Positions 1-6,166 of a stretch of 7,352 bases of DNA are shown in pieces. The notes under the pieces are model-generated. The model worked only from the letters and a program-made list of their open reading frames with translations, was not told where the DNA came from and ran no database searches. Position 1 is the first letter of the stretch, and each line of letters opens with the position of its first letter. Position numbers and translations under genes: made by a program. The DNA is taken from NCBI GenBank assembly GCA_039199225.1, contig JBCCSZ010000355.1, positions 1 to 7,352 on the forward strand, given 5' to 3'. This DNA comes from JBCCSZ01 sp039199225 (GTDB lineage Bacteria; Bacteroidota; Bacteroidia; Chitinophagales; Saprospiraceae).

Positions 1-124
1 ATGCTCGTATTCAGAGCTTTATCTCTACAACTCGCAAGCACCAACGTAATGTTTTCAATGAACTTGTTGCCGTATTTGACGGCTGTTCTTTCTTAACAGC
101 ACAGATAAATTGCTAAATAGTTAC
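1..124 (+). mobile_element. 3' end of an IS66-like insertion sequence (rest lies before the window)
   Basis: The first 116 bases encode the C-terminus of an IS66-type transposase. Eight bases after its stop the sequence reads AGTTAC, ending at 124. IS66-family elements typically begin with GTAA and end with TTAC, so TTAC at 121-124 is a sensible right end. Support comes from the other strand: the broken minus-strand gene stays protein-like up to base 125, and its frame meets the proposed boundary exactly between codons. If this is right, the 8-bp target duplication of this family would be GAAAATAC (125-132), with a second copy at the left end outside the window. The terminal inverted repeat cannot be checked because the left end is missing. 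Confidence 0.55.
3..116 (+). CDS. IS66-like transposase, C-terminal fragment (5' end outside window)
   Basis: This is an open frame entering from the left edge and stopping with TAA at 114-116, giving 37 residues. The segment ARIQSFISTTRKHQRNVF, followed by a helix and FDG, matches the usual tail of IS66-family DDE transposases, where a line like R-I-R-S-Y-I-S-T-x-R-K-Q-x-x-N-x-x-x-x-L is followed by F-x-G near the C-terminus. The catalytic DDE residues would lie upstream of the window, so whether the enzyme is intact cannot be judged. The assignment rests on this short tail only. Another transposase family with a similar end is possible, but a transposase is much the likeliest reading given the disrupted gene next to it. 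Confidence 0.6.
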   Translation, partial: ARIQSFISTTRKHQRNVFNELVAVFDGCSFLTAQINC

Positions 125-744
125 GAAAATACATTTGAGGCTGGTTCCTTTATCACGCTGTATTTCTTTTAAGGCGAGTTCTAATACTTCTGATTTTCTA
201 GTAAGGTCTTCCTGACAATAGGCTTGATAGAAAAGATAATGTGCCTTTTTTCTGCTTGATAATCACGGAGGAAGCGTTCTGTTTGTTCCGCATCGAGATC
301 AGCCTGTTTACTATCGTTTTTATAATAAAGTGCATCATGGTATAATAGTGAGGATGTTTCACTGGCAAGATGGATAAAATTGTATTCTACTGCTTCGGTA
401 TGTGCCTGTCTAATAACCCGAATTCCCTCATTTCTGCAACCATTATTTAACAACTTTTGCCCTATTAAAAATTTTTTTCCACAAAAATCATACTTTTTTT
501 TGAGCGTACTCCCTCCTCTTGAAGAACTCGTTAATAACAGAGATTGAAGCTCCTGTATGGTCCTGGATTTCAATTTATTGTACTGCTCCTTAGAAAAACG
601 ATCTCCACAAAACTGTTTCATAAAATCCTCTTCCGAGTCTGATTTGTACTGCTTAAATGCCTGGATAAACTCGGCCGACTTTCCTTTGATTTGGTGTAGT
701 AATCGAGGATCAATTATCGATAAGTATGCCTGGATTTTTTGCAT
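125..744 (-). pseudogene. Broken Bacteroidota hypothetical gene: frameshift plus IS insertion
   Basis: The ATG at 744-742 opens a 187-residue frame ending in TAG at 183-181. The protein is soluble and mostly helical, with segments such as EQYNKLKSRTIQELQSLLL and a region near residues 83-165 (KKFLIGQKLLNNG, IRQAHTEAVEYNF, SSLLYHDALYY) that recalls the helical-repeat/TPR-like hypothetical proteins of about 500 residues found in Bacteroidota. The last 20 or so residues look wrong. One base more in the A6 run at 246-251 would instead read, after YQAEK, AHYLFYQAYCQEDLTRKSEV and then LELALKEIQRDKGTSLKCIF, clearly protein-like, up to base 125 where the IS66-like element begins. The gene is therefore doubly damaged: a single-base frameshift at about codon 166, and truncation by the IS, with the remaining 3' part predicted beyond the left edge. 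A sequencing error in the homopolymer would remove the first lesion but not the second. The function is unknown. Confidence 0.7.
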
Positions 745-853
745 GACAATAAGGGCTAAAATACTTTATTTTAAGGGTAAATTCGACTCATCTTTGTGTA
801 ACATTACTTTTCCTAGCGGGATTACAGGTGCATTTCGAAGGTGTTTATGGGTT

Positions 854-861
854 TATTTTTG
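854..861 (+). promoter_or_regulatory. Candidate Bacteroidota -7 box upstream of the GG-leader peptide
   Basis: TATTTTTG fits the Bacteroidota -7 consensus TAnnTTTG exactly and lies 40 bp before the peptide ATG at 902. That would give a leader of about 30-35 nt. The -33 side is weak: TTTC at 833-836, 17 bp upstream, instead of TTTG. The region is A+T-rich, so a chance match is possible. Confidence 0.35.
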
Positions 862-901
862 TAATGCTTAAAGGTATTATTCAACCATAAATCACAATCT
901 T

Positions 902-1018
902 ATGACTTTAGTAAATCTTAATCAACTCAAGGTAGAAACGCTGTCACAACACAAAAAAGCCCAGATTAAAGGCGGTGATGCTAGCAGCATTATCATCCCT
1001 GATGAGCATGTAATGTAA
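902..1018 (+). CDS. Small peptide with double-glycine leader, RiPP-precursor-like
   Basis: This is a 38-residue ORF from ATG 902-904 to TAA 1016-1018. The N-terminal 25 residues read MTLVNLNQLKVETLSQ followed by HKKAQIKGG. That is the layout of Bacteroidota natural-product precursor leaders of the GG family: a short start, an L-N-L/N-Q-L-K-V-E segment, a polar linker, then x-I-K-G-G. The predicted core after GG is DASSIIIPDEHVM: two Ser, no Cys and no Thr, with Asp/Glu residues and a His. Ser with no Cys argues against a lanthionine product; the Ser and acidic residues could suit ester or amide cross-linking, but that is only a guess. A GG leader would normally be cut by a C39-peptidase-type ABC exporter. 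No modifying enzyme or exporter lies in the window, so it is an orphan here. A near-consensus -7 box lies 40 bp upstream. No good Shine-Dalgarno is seen, which is common in this phylum. Confidence 0.55.
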   Translation: MTLVNLNQLKVETLSQHKKAQIKGGDASSIIIPDEHVM

Positions 1019-1047
1019 GTCCGTTCTTTTCCTTTTCATTCACTGTT

Positions 1048-1093
1048 TTTCCCTGGTCCGTCGTGGCATCCTGCTTGCGAGAAACCAGGGAAA
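1048..1093. repeat. Inverted repeat, 10-bp perfect arms
   Basis: TTTCCCTGGT at 1048-1057 is the exact reverse complement of ACCAGGGAAA at 1084-1093, with a 26-nt loop. It starts 30 bp after the stop codon of the GG-leader peptide and is followed by ATTTTATA. It may be a weak terminator or mRNA 3'-end structure for that peptide, or part of a structured RNA. The long loop makes it a poor classical terminator. Confidence 0.5.
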
Positions 1094-1260
1094 TTTTATA
1101 TCTTGCAACTGCCATTCACATAAAAAGTCACACGTTTTTAGTCAGCTTTAAAAAAATGAATAAGCTGCTATTTCAGCTTTCTACCAAGGGTAAGAGAGCA
1201 GCATTTGCTTTGGGGTCAAGTCTGCGCGATTTGGAGAGCCTGCTTGTGAATGGTTTTCAT

Positions 1261-1297
1261 GTGAACGAATGGTGACTGCAATCAAAGTTCGTTTCAC
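1261..1297. repeat. Imperfect inverted repeat, 9-bp arms with a bulge
   Basis: GTGAACGAA at 1261-1269 pairs with TTCGTTTCAC at 1288-1297, leaving one unpaired T. The loop is 18 nt. It lies between two other palindromes on the same strand and 29 bp before the terminator hairpin. Confidence 0.35.
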
Positions 1298-1325
1298 AAG
1301 AGCGGGAAAATCCAAGTTGTGCAGC

Positions 1326-1357
1326 CCTGCCTCTCCGAATGGGAGGCAGGACTTTTT
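1326..1357 (+). terminator. Rho-independent terminator on the + strand
   Basis: CCTGCCTC at 1326-1333 pairs perfectly with GAGGCAGG at 1343-1350. Two more inner pairs (T-G and C-G) close a 5-nt loop, and TTTTT follows at 1353-1357. There is no T-run for the opposite strand, so it acts on + transcripts. No confident gene lies immediately before it. The transcript it ends may be that of the GG-leader peptide at 902-1018, a small RNA, or the doubtful 1157-1275 ORF. Confidence 0.65.
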
Positions 1358-1679
1358 CCCATTTTGCTAAGGTAGAAATAATTTTTTATTTATTACTGTA
1401 AGAGAAAATGACATTCAGCCAATGCGCCCGACCAACAACTCGTGGATTACTGCTTTGGCAGTTACCGATACGATTGACAAGGCGAACTACCAACAAGAAT
1501 AGTACTCTTTGAAATTAGATACCCCAGTCGGTATCATCCACATTGAAAGTATAGCATGATTGGGATTGGGCTGGTGGATGCCATTTCAGCCGATAAAAGA
1601 TGAGTAAGCAAAGATAAATGGGTGGGCTAAAAAATCCCCCCAAATACCTTTTACCAATAGAGAAAATAACTGTTCTTAG

Positions 1680-1698
1680 TGGAGAAGCAACTTCTCCA
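1680..1698 (-). terminator. Hairpin just after the PepSY gene, probable operon end
   Basis: TGGAGAAG at 1680-1687 and CTTCTCCA at 1691-1698 form a perfect 8-bp stem with a 3-nt loop. The hairpin begins five bases after the TAG (1705-1703) of the PepSY gene on the minus strand. No U-tract follows directly; a T-rich stretch comes only about 12 bases later. It could terminate or stabilise the 3' end of the operon mRNA. Confidence 0.4.
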
Positions 1699-1702
1699 AA
1701 GA

Positions 1703-3892
1703 CTATCCTGGTATATCTACTTTGACTTGTGAGCTTTCCAGGATTTTGCTTTCTGCAATAGTTGCGCCATCTGTGGTCGTTTCTTTCTGTAGGGTTCCCT
1801 CCTTCCTCCAACGATTGAGTGTCACCATGAGTAATACACTGGCTGCAGCGACAAAGGAGAGTAGAATCAATTGGGAGGGATTGCTCAAACTACCTTCTTC
1901 GATGACGTGGAAAGAATTGAGTAGGATTAGCAAGCCAGCGTACACCATGGAAGATATTTTGAATGCTTTGGAAGAGAAAAACATGCTGACAACAGACATG
2001 ATCAAAGGGAAAATCATCGCCACGATAAATATCACATGCATCTCTGTGGGAATGCTTCCTTCAGTTGAGTTGTCAGGCAGAGGCTTGAAATACAGGGTTT
2101 CACTCGTTTCCAAAACAGAGTGTATAACTAGGGAGAAAGATATGGTTAACCAAAGTAGTACTACTTTTAATTGATTAGTCATAGCGGGTTTTTTTGGTTT
2201 TTTCGTTTGTACTAAATTTTTCTCAAGTTCTTTTTGTTGTAAGTACTTTTTGTCGGTTTTGTAGTCTTCCATGAAGGGCTTCTTGCGAGTAAAGGGCTTC
2301 ACCTTAGTGGTGGTGACAAGGGCGATTGCTCCCATGCACAACCAAGCAGTGTCTATAAAGAAGGTATCTGTATATCCCAACGCAAGGGACTTCCAAATCC
2401 ACAGGTCTGATTGGATACCATTCAAGATGGGGATTAATACCCCTAATGCACCTCCCAAACCAAGGGCATACTTATTGATTCGATGAATATCCTTGATGAT
2501 ATAGGAATAGACCGTGTAGGCTACCCAAAAGAATAAGAAGCTCCATGCGATGACCGAAAATCTGCTGTCCATTTCCAAGGGGAGAACCTTCGTCAAGCAA
2601 AACATCAATGCGATAGCAGGGAACATGCCCATTGTAGCACCGATGTAGATGGCACCCACATTTCTATTGAATTTCATCTTGGAAATATAGGCACGTTTAT
2701 TTCGAGCCTCTAGCCAAATCAATACACCGGATAAAATGACAAAACAGGTCAGTAAAGCCAAAATGAAATAGATGCCTTTGACAAAATACCCACCATACTG
2801 CGCAAAATGCAACTTGTGTACAGTGAGAATCACACTGTTGGTGTACTCGTTTTCGCCCAGCTTTTGTTCCTTGATGAGCTTGCCATCCGATAATTGGTAA
2901 GCCATCATGGCATTGCTGTAAAAGGACTGATCGTTGTCGATTTCCAGATTGATGCTCATCGTTGCTAGGGAATCATTGTAATTTTTTAGATTCAAAAAGG
3001 CCGATTTGACATCCATGCCTTCATAGCGCGACAAAGCGTCCTGAAACAGTGTATTTACATTGGCTCTTTCCTGCAACCTCACCCCCGTCGCTTCGGCAGA
3101 TTTTACTGTCGGAGCAACATAGCTTATCATTTCGTCCTGATCACCATCAAACAGAACCATCATCGTAGGCAAAAAGATGACGATCAATAGCCCATAGATA
3201 GCGCCCGTGACGGCATACATAAACTGAAATGGCAAACCGATGACGCCCAATGCAGTATGTGCGTCGGTCCATAGGTTTTTGATGCTCCCTTTTAATCGGA
3301 AAGTGAAGAAATTTGAGACGATCTTCTTCCAATGAATAATGATACCCGTCAAAATGGCGAACAGAAAAAACAGGGCGACCAATCCCGACAGATAGAGTCC
3401 GATCATCGGAATTGGCTGGAAATAGTGCAGTCGATACAAAAACGTTCCCAATTGCTGCGCACTTCGCTCAAATTTTCGGGCCTTTACTTCATAGGTGTTG
3501 GGGTCCAATTTTAGGAAGATGGAAGCCAAAGCCGCCGAGTCAACCGTACCGGTGGCGTAAAGAGAATCAAGGGCCAGGCTGTCGTATTTGCTATGAATGG
3601 CCTGTGAACTGATTTGTACATAAGGCTCCTTGCCTTCGCGCAGCCCTATGAAAAAATCCCTCCGATCCATGTGGTAACCTTCCTCCTCGGCCGTTTGAAG
3701 CACCTTTTCATAGTCCACCACATGAAAAGAATCAGCCTTCTTTGTGTTGGCCTCCCAATGGTTGATGTTGTCCATAAAGAGTGCAAAGGCGCCTGCAAAG
3801 AAGCAAACAAACAACCCAAGACTGATGACAATACCACTGACTGTATGGGTATTGAAAAAGACATTGTAATTTCTTCTGTCCTTACTTTCCAT
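1703..3892 (-). CDS. PepSY-associated TM (PiuB/FoxB-like) protein with C-terminal membrane extension
   Basis: This 729-residue inner-membrane protein probably acts on imported ferric-chelate iron. PepSY-TM relatives such as FoxB are haem-binding siderophore reductases, and that role is inferred here. The family layout is clear: first helix at about 18-40 preceded by N-T-H-T (His16); a periplasmic domain at 41-155; a helix at 161-187 preceded by YRLHYF (His156); a helix at 213-247 preceded by TDAHTALG (His212); a second periplasmic domain at 248-360; HKLHFAQYGG (His359, His362) entering a helix at 370-393. These histidines are the usual haem-ligand candidates. Usual family members have roughly 370-530 residues. 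Here about 200-300 more follow, with helices at about 413-437, 444-465, 475-493, 508-528, 574-592, 617-640, 647-662 and 674-692, and a basic loop at 530-570. The ATG at 3892-3890 follows AATAAGGGA, and the gene starts 14 bp after the DUF3649-like gene. It is last in the operon and appears intact. Confidence 0.85.
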   Translation of the reverse strand: MESKDRRNYNVFFNTHTVSGIVISLGLFVCFFAGAFALFMDNINHWEANTKKADSFHVVDYEKVLQTAEEEGYHMDRRDFFIGLREGKEPYVQISSQAIHSKYDSLALDSLYATGTVDSAALASIFLKLDPNTYEVKARKFERSAQQLGTFLYRLHYFQPIPMIGLYLSGLVALFFLFAILTGIIIHWKKIVSNFFTFRLKGSIKNLWTDAHTALGVIGLPFQFMYAVTGAIYGLLIVIFLPTMMVLFDGDQDEMISYVAPTVKSAEATGVRLQERANVNTLFQDALSRYEGMDVKSAFLNLKNYNDSLATMSINLEIDNDQSFYSNAMMAYQLSDGKLIKEQKLGENEYTNSVILTVHKLHFAQYGGYFVKGIYFILALLTCFVILSGVLIWLEARNKRAYISKMKFNRNVGAIYIGATMGMFPAIALMFCLTKVLPLEMDSRFSVIAWSFLFFWVAYTVYSYIIKDIHRINKYALGLGGALGVLIPILNGIQSDLWIWKSLALGYTDTFFIDTAWLCMGAIALVTTTKVKPFTRKKPFMEDYKTDKKYLQQKELEKNLVQTKKPKKPAMTNQLKVVLLWLTISFSLVIHSVLETSETLYFKPLPDNSTEGSIPTEMHVIFIVAMIFPLIMSVVSMFFSSKAFKISSMVYAGLLILLNSFHVIEEGSLSNPSQLILLSFVAAASVLLMVTLNRWRKEGTLQKETTTDGATIAESKILESSQVKVDIPG

Positions 3893-3906
3893 TCCCTTAT
3901 TGCGAT

Positions 3907-4191
3907 TTAAAATTTTAGCAGGTAAATGATGATCGCTGATGTAGCAATGATTAGCCCCAAAATTCCCCAGGCTTTCCAGGGCTTTTCAACCCAATAGACT
4001 ACCAGCATAAAACAGACCCACACAATGAACACAGTGAATACAGAGGTGGGTACAACATAGGTGTAGCCAATGGCCAGTGCCAAGGACATATGAACCCCCA
4101 AGGAGGCCAGCAGACCGCCGACAATAGCTGCCAACACCTTGCTCGTTTTGGCCCAAGGGGACTGCATCAAATACTTTTTATTAGCTGGCAT
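3907..4191 (-). CDS. DUF3649-like small membrane protein
   Basis: A 94-residue membrane protein with three helices at about 18-42, 47-67 and 74-93. The stretch AKTSKVLAAIVGG leading into the first helix, the P48 between helices 1 and 2, and the tryptophans W58, W67, W72 and W75 resemble the DUF3649 family. In Proteobacteria DUF3649 genes sit next to PepSY-TM and DUF3325 genes beside TonB-dependent siderophore receptors. The family's biochemical role is not known to me; a partner or assembly factor for the PepSY-TM protein is a context-based guess. It ends 14 bp before the PepSY gene and starts 59 bp after the DUF3325-like gene, so co-transcription is very likely. The family call comes from memory of sequence pattern and neighbourhood, not a profile search. 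Confidence 0.7.
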   Translation of the reverse strand: MPANKKYLMQSPWAKTSKVLAAIVGGLLASLGVHMSLALAIGYTYVVPTSVFTVFIVWVCFMLVVYWVEKPWKAWGILGLIIATSAIIIYLLKF

Positions 4192-4250
4192 AATCCAATA
4201 TTTTATCTACACGATAACTTAAGCAATGAGCACTTTACAACTCCACTTAC

Positions 4251-4580
4251 TTAGATTAAGACTAATTCTAAAGTTAAGGAGATCAGAGCGACAATCGAAA
4301 TATGCTTCCAACTAATTTTGTCAAAAGGCACCAAAAGTAAGATTATTGATGCAAGCGTCATCCAAACAAGGAAACTGAACAGAATACCTACTGCATTTCC
4401 TTTCACATAACAAAGTGCAATGGTGGACAAGAGGAAAAGCACAACGGCTGCCACACGGGCAACCATTGCGTTTTGAGAGAGGTACTTTGAAACGTTTACT
4501 TTCTCGTATTCCACCTTGCTAGCAGTCGAAAACAGACTCCATACCGAAAAAAAGGACAATAGGAAAGATAAAGTATACAT
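4251..4580 (-). CDS. DUF3325-like small membrane protein
   Basis: A 109-residue membrane protein with four predicted helices at about 2-18, 40-58, 63-84 and 93-109, and a short basic/acidic loop at 20-37. Length, four-helix layout and position between the receptor side and the PepSY-TM gene agree with the DUF3325 family, which accompanies DUF3649 and PepSY-TM proteins in siderophore-uptake loci. No catalytic motif is visible. The start codon overlaps the stop of the DUF4374 gene by one base (TAATG at 4582-4578), indicating translational coupling. A 59-bp spacer follows before the DUF3649-like gene. The identification depends strongly on context, as the sequence is generic for a small hydrophobic protein. 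Confidence 0.6.
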   Translation of the reverse strand: MYTLSFLLSFFSVWSLFSTASKVEYEKVNVSKYLSQNAMVARVAAVVLFLLSTIALCYVKGNAVGILFSFLVWMTLASIILLLVPFDKISWKHISIVALISLTLELVLI

Positions 4581-5392
4581 TAGAATCTAATTAGATTTTG
4601 TGGCTGACCATTCAGTACAGTGATTTCCAACTTGGACTGGCCTGTCGCCGGGTCGTAAGAATAGTAAAAAGCCTTCCCCTGATTGGGATCGTTCGGATCG
4701 TCAAGATCGGCATTTTCTACGATGAAATACACCTTGTCGTTCTGGATAAGTGGTCCATTGATGCTTCGCCAATAGCCAACGGGGATATCCTCGATCAGCT
4801 TAGGTGTCTTTGTTGCAATGTCAATTTCATAGGCGTAGTAACGTCTCTGGCTGAGCAAAGCCCAGGTAACATCCACAGGTGCATCAAACATCTTGACATA
4901 CATTTTACCATTCCTGGCAACGCTACCAAGGGCAAAGTTTTCACCAGATGGGAAATCTCCGCGATTGCCATTGACATCCCAACCAGTATCAAACTCGGTT
5001 TCTCCGCTCTTTATCCTCAAGACACGAAAATTCGGTCCCTCGGGGTCGGTAAAATTACCGATAAAGCTGGCCATGTAGATGTGGTTATCATCACCCACAC
5101 TGACGTAGTTGCAATTGAGGCAGGAGTAGTAAGAAATTCTCACGAAATCGTCCCACTCAATGATTTTTTCCAATGCATCGGTAGCCACATCGATAACTGC
5201 CACGAATGTTTTATCGATGACTTCGTTGCCACTGCTGTTGGTAAAGAATACCTGTGTGAAAAACTTGCCATCTCTTTCGATCATAAAGCCTCCGATACCA
5301 TAGGTGGCAATGCTATCGGCATGCTCAGAAGCCATGGCCTGCACGATGGCATCCATTTTGGCTGAACAGTCAATTTCGCCTGTCCGGGTCAT
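4580..5392 (-). CDS. DUF4374 domain protein, N-terminally truncated
   Basis: A 270-residue remainder of a DUF4374 protein, a Bacteroidota family of secreted lipoproteins with a beta-propeller-like look, usually about 400 residues and often encoded next to TonB-dependent siderophore receptors. Features seen: repeated beta-strand segments such as GGFMIERDGKFFTQVFF (34-50), CLNC with two Cys (91, 94), YMASFIGNF (106-114), GKMYVKMFD (162-170), RYYAYEIDIATKTPKLI (184-200), NGPLIQNDKVYFIVEN (212-227) and FYYSYDPATGQ (242-252). There is no signal peptide and no lipobox cysteine at the start, which begins directly in folded-domain sequence (MTRTGEIDCSAKMDA). The first 130-150 residues appear deleted together with most of the upstream receptor gene. 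The ORF overlaps the receptor remnant by four bases (ATGA), so it might still be translated, but the product would stay in the cytoplasm and is probably non-functional. Confidence 0.7.
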   Translation of the reverse strand: MTRTGEIDCSAKMDAIVQAMASEHADSIATYGIGGFMIERDGKFFTQVFFTNSSGNEVIDKTFVAVIDVATDALEKIIEWDDFVRISYYSCLNCNYVSVGDDNHIYMASFIGNFTDPEGPNFRVLRIKSGETEFDTGWDVNGNRGDFPSGENFALGSVARNGKMYVKMFDAPVDVTWALLSQRRYYAYEIDIATKTPKLIEDIPVGYWRSINGPLIQNDKVYFIVENADLDDPNDPNQGKAFYYSYDPATGQSKLEITVLNGQPQNLIRF

Positions 5393-5874
5393 GGGCCAAT
5401 TCCAGAAGACTGCCGCACCTTGACACCGGAGGTTTGGTTGATAAGCTCGGGAAGGCTGGACGACTGTTCCAATACCTTCGAAACGCTGATCACTTCTATC
5501 TTAATCGGCTCTTCCCTCTTCAGTTGTTCATTGGATTTACCGACGACTGTCACAGTTTTCAATCGCTCGACAGACTCTACCAAAGTGATTATCAGCGGAG
5601 TAGAGCGGGTCTTGTTAGTGACAAGGGTAAGGTTTTGCTTTTCGTAACCTAGAAAAGAAACTTCTAGGGTGTAAGCTCCTTTGGGTAGGGCTTTCAAGTG
5701 GAATTTTCCGTCCGCATCGCTGCTGACACCCTTGTTCAACTCTACAATCCACACAGTAGCACCAGAGATCGGATGGTGATTTTCATCTTCGATTGGCCCA
5801 GTAAAAGTTGTTTGACTTAAGAGCTGTCCATACAGTAGACAGCCCAGTACGCTAAGTACAATTGGCCACTTCAT
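5389..5874 (-). pseudogene. TonB-dependent (siderophore) receptor, 5' remnant only
   Basis: This 161-residue ORF is the start of an outer-membrane TonB-dependent receptor. Residues 1-20 are a signal peptide (MKWPIVLSVLGCLLYGQLLS). Residues about 22-98 are a carboxypeptidase-regulatory-like domain (ISGATVWIVE, SSDADGKFHLKALPKGAYTL, VSFLGYEKQ) typical of Bacteroidota receptors. Residues 105-116 hold the TonB-box-like segment LKTVTVVGKSNE, and 118-160 are the beginning of the plug (LPELINQTSGVKVRQSSGIG). Intact plugs continue after SSGIG with a conserved N-I-x-I-x-G-L stretch and then a barrel; here the frame reads one Pro and stops at 5391-5389, and DUF4374 sequence follows at once. Some 600 or more residues are missing, so no pore can form. 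It is first in the minus-strand operon, divergent from the Crp/Fnr-type regulator. Confidence 0.75.
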
Positions 5875-5994
5875 TTTCTCGTTTTGCTTGATGTTTGATT
5901 GGTCAGCACAGACTGCTAGGAACGAAAAAATCCAAGTCTTTTCATCCAGTAAGTCTGGCTAAATAGCTTTATTGTTATTTAGACTAAATCTACA

Positions 5995-6025
5995 CAAAGG
6001 TGATGAAAAATTGATCGACCACAAA
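5995..6025 (-). promoter_or_regulatory. Candidate promoter of the receptor operon
   Basis: Read on the minus strand, TTTG (6025-6022), 19 bp, then CACCTTTG (6002-5995) fits the Bacteroidota -33/-7 pattern TTTG-N19-TAnnTTTG with one mismatch (C for T). It would start transcription at about 5988, giving a leader of some 110 nt before the receptor ATG. A single FNR-like half-site, TTGAT at 6011-6015, lies within it; the matching half is degenerate. Confidence 0.4.
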
Positions 6026-6068
6026 AAAAATACAGCATAAATTATCCCTATGTTGAAAAAAAGTGCTC

Positions 6069-6096
6069 TTTTCTTAAACAATACACATTAAGAAAA
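6069..6096. repeat. Perfect 9-bp inverted repeat in the divergent intergenic region
   Basis: TTTTCTTAA at 6069-6077 and TTAAGAAAA at 6088-6096 are exact reverse complements, 10 bp apart, so the two half-sites are centred 19 bp apart. Spacing near two helical turns suits a dimeric DNA-binding protein. It lies between the candidate receptor-operon promoter and the regulator start. The A+T-rich composition makes chance occurrence possible. Confidence 0.35.
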
Positions 6097-6166
6097 ATAA
6101 AAATAGCAGTAGAATTTTAGGACCTTTGAGAAGAACCCAAATGGCACACAGCCCTAACAGCAAAGC

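Larger units (their letters stand above)
1019..1702. other. Gene-poor stretch with inverted repeats and doubtful short ORFs
   Basis: I see no convincing gene in these 684 bases. What they hold: an inverted repeat at 1048-1093, an imperfect one at 1261-1297, a terminator at 1326-1357 and a hairpin at 1680-1698. Two short + frames are open but unrecognised. One is 1157-1275, starting MNKLLFQLSTKGKRAAFALG, 39 residues, ending 50 bp before the terminator. The other is open from 1371 to the TAG at 1500-1502, with an ATG at 1422 (MRPTNNSWITALAVTDTIDK). Either could be a small gene or a remnant of a larger one lost by deletion. Neither has a family signature, so I do not call them as genes. Confidence 0.5.

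Noticed and set aside
557..871. 104-residue + frame
   Set aside because: It lies antisense to the 125-744 pseudogene, which has better protein character, and runs into the spacer before the peptide gene.
1063..1275. 70-residue + frame in the gene-poor stretch
   Set aside because: Its start lies inside the 1048-1093 inverted repeat and the first half looks random. Only the shorter start at 1157 is worth considering, and without homology it is left as a note.
1515..1811. 98-residue minus-strand frame reaching past the PepSY gene end
   Set aside because: It overlaps the PepSY C-terminus in another frame, shows no recognisable protein pattern, and its tail runs through the hairpin region.
4598..5365. 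255-residue open frame on the + strand
   Set aside because: It is antisense to the DUF4374 gene, which has clear domain-like sequence, operon spacing and coupling. The + frame has an odd composition and no family features.
5875..5900. FNR-type box from two TTGAT-like words near 5888-5900
   Set aside because: TTGAT and TTTGAT there are direct copies, not an inverted pair with N4 spacing, so they do not form a dimer site.
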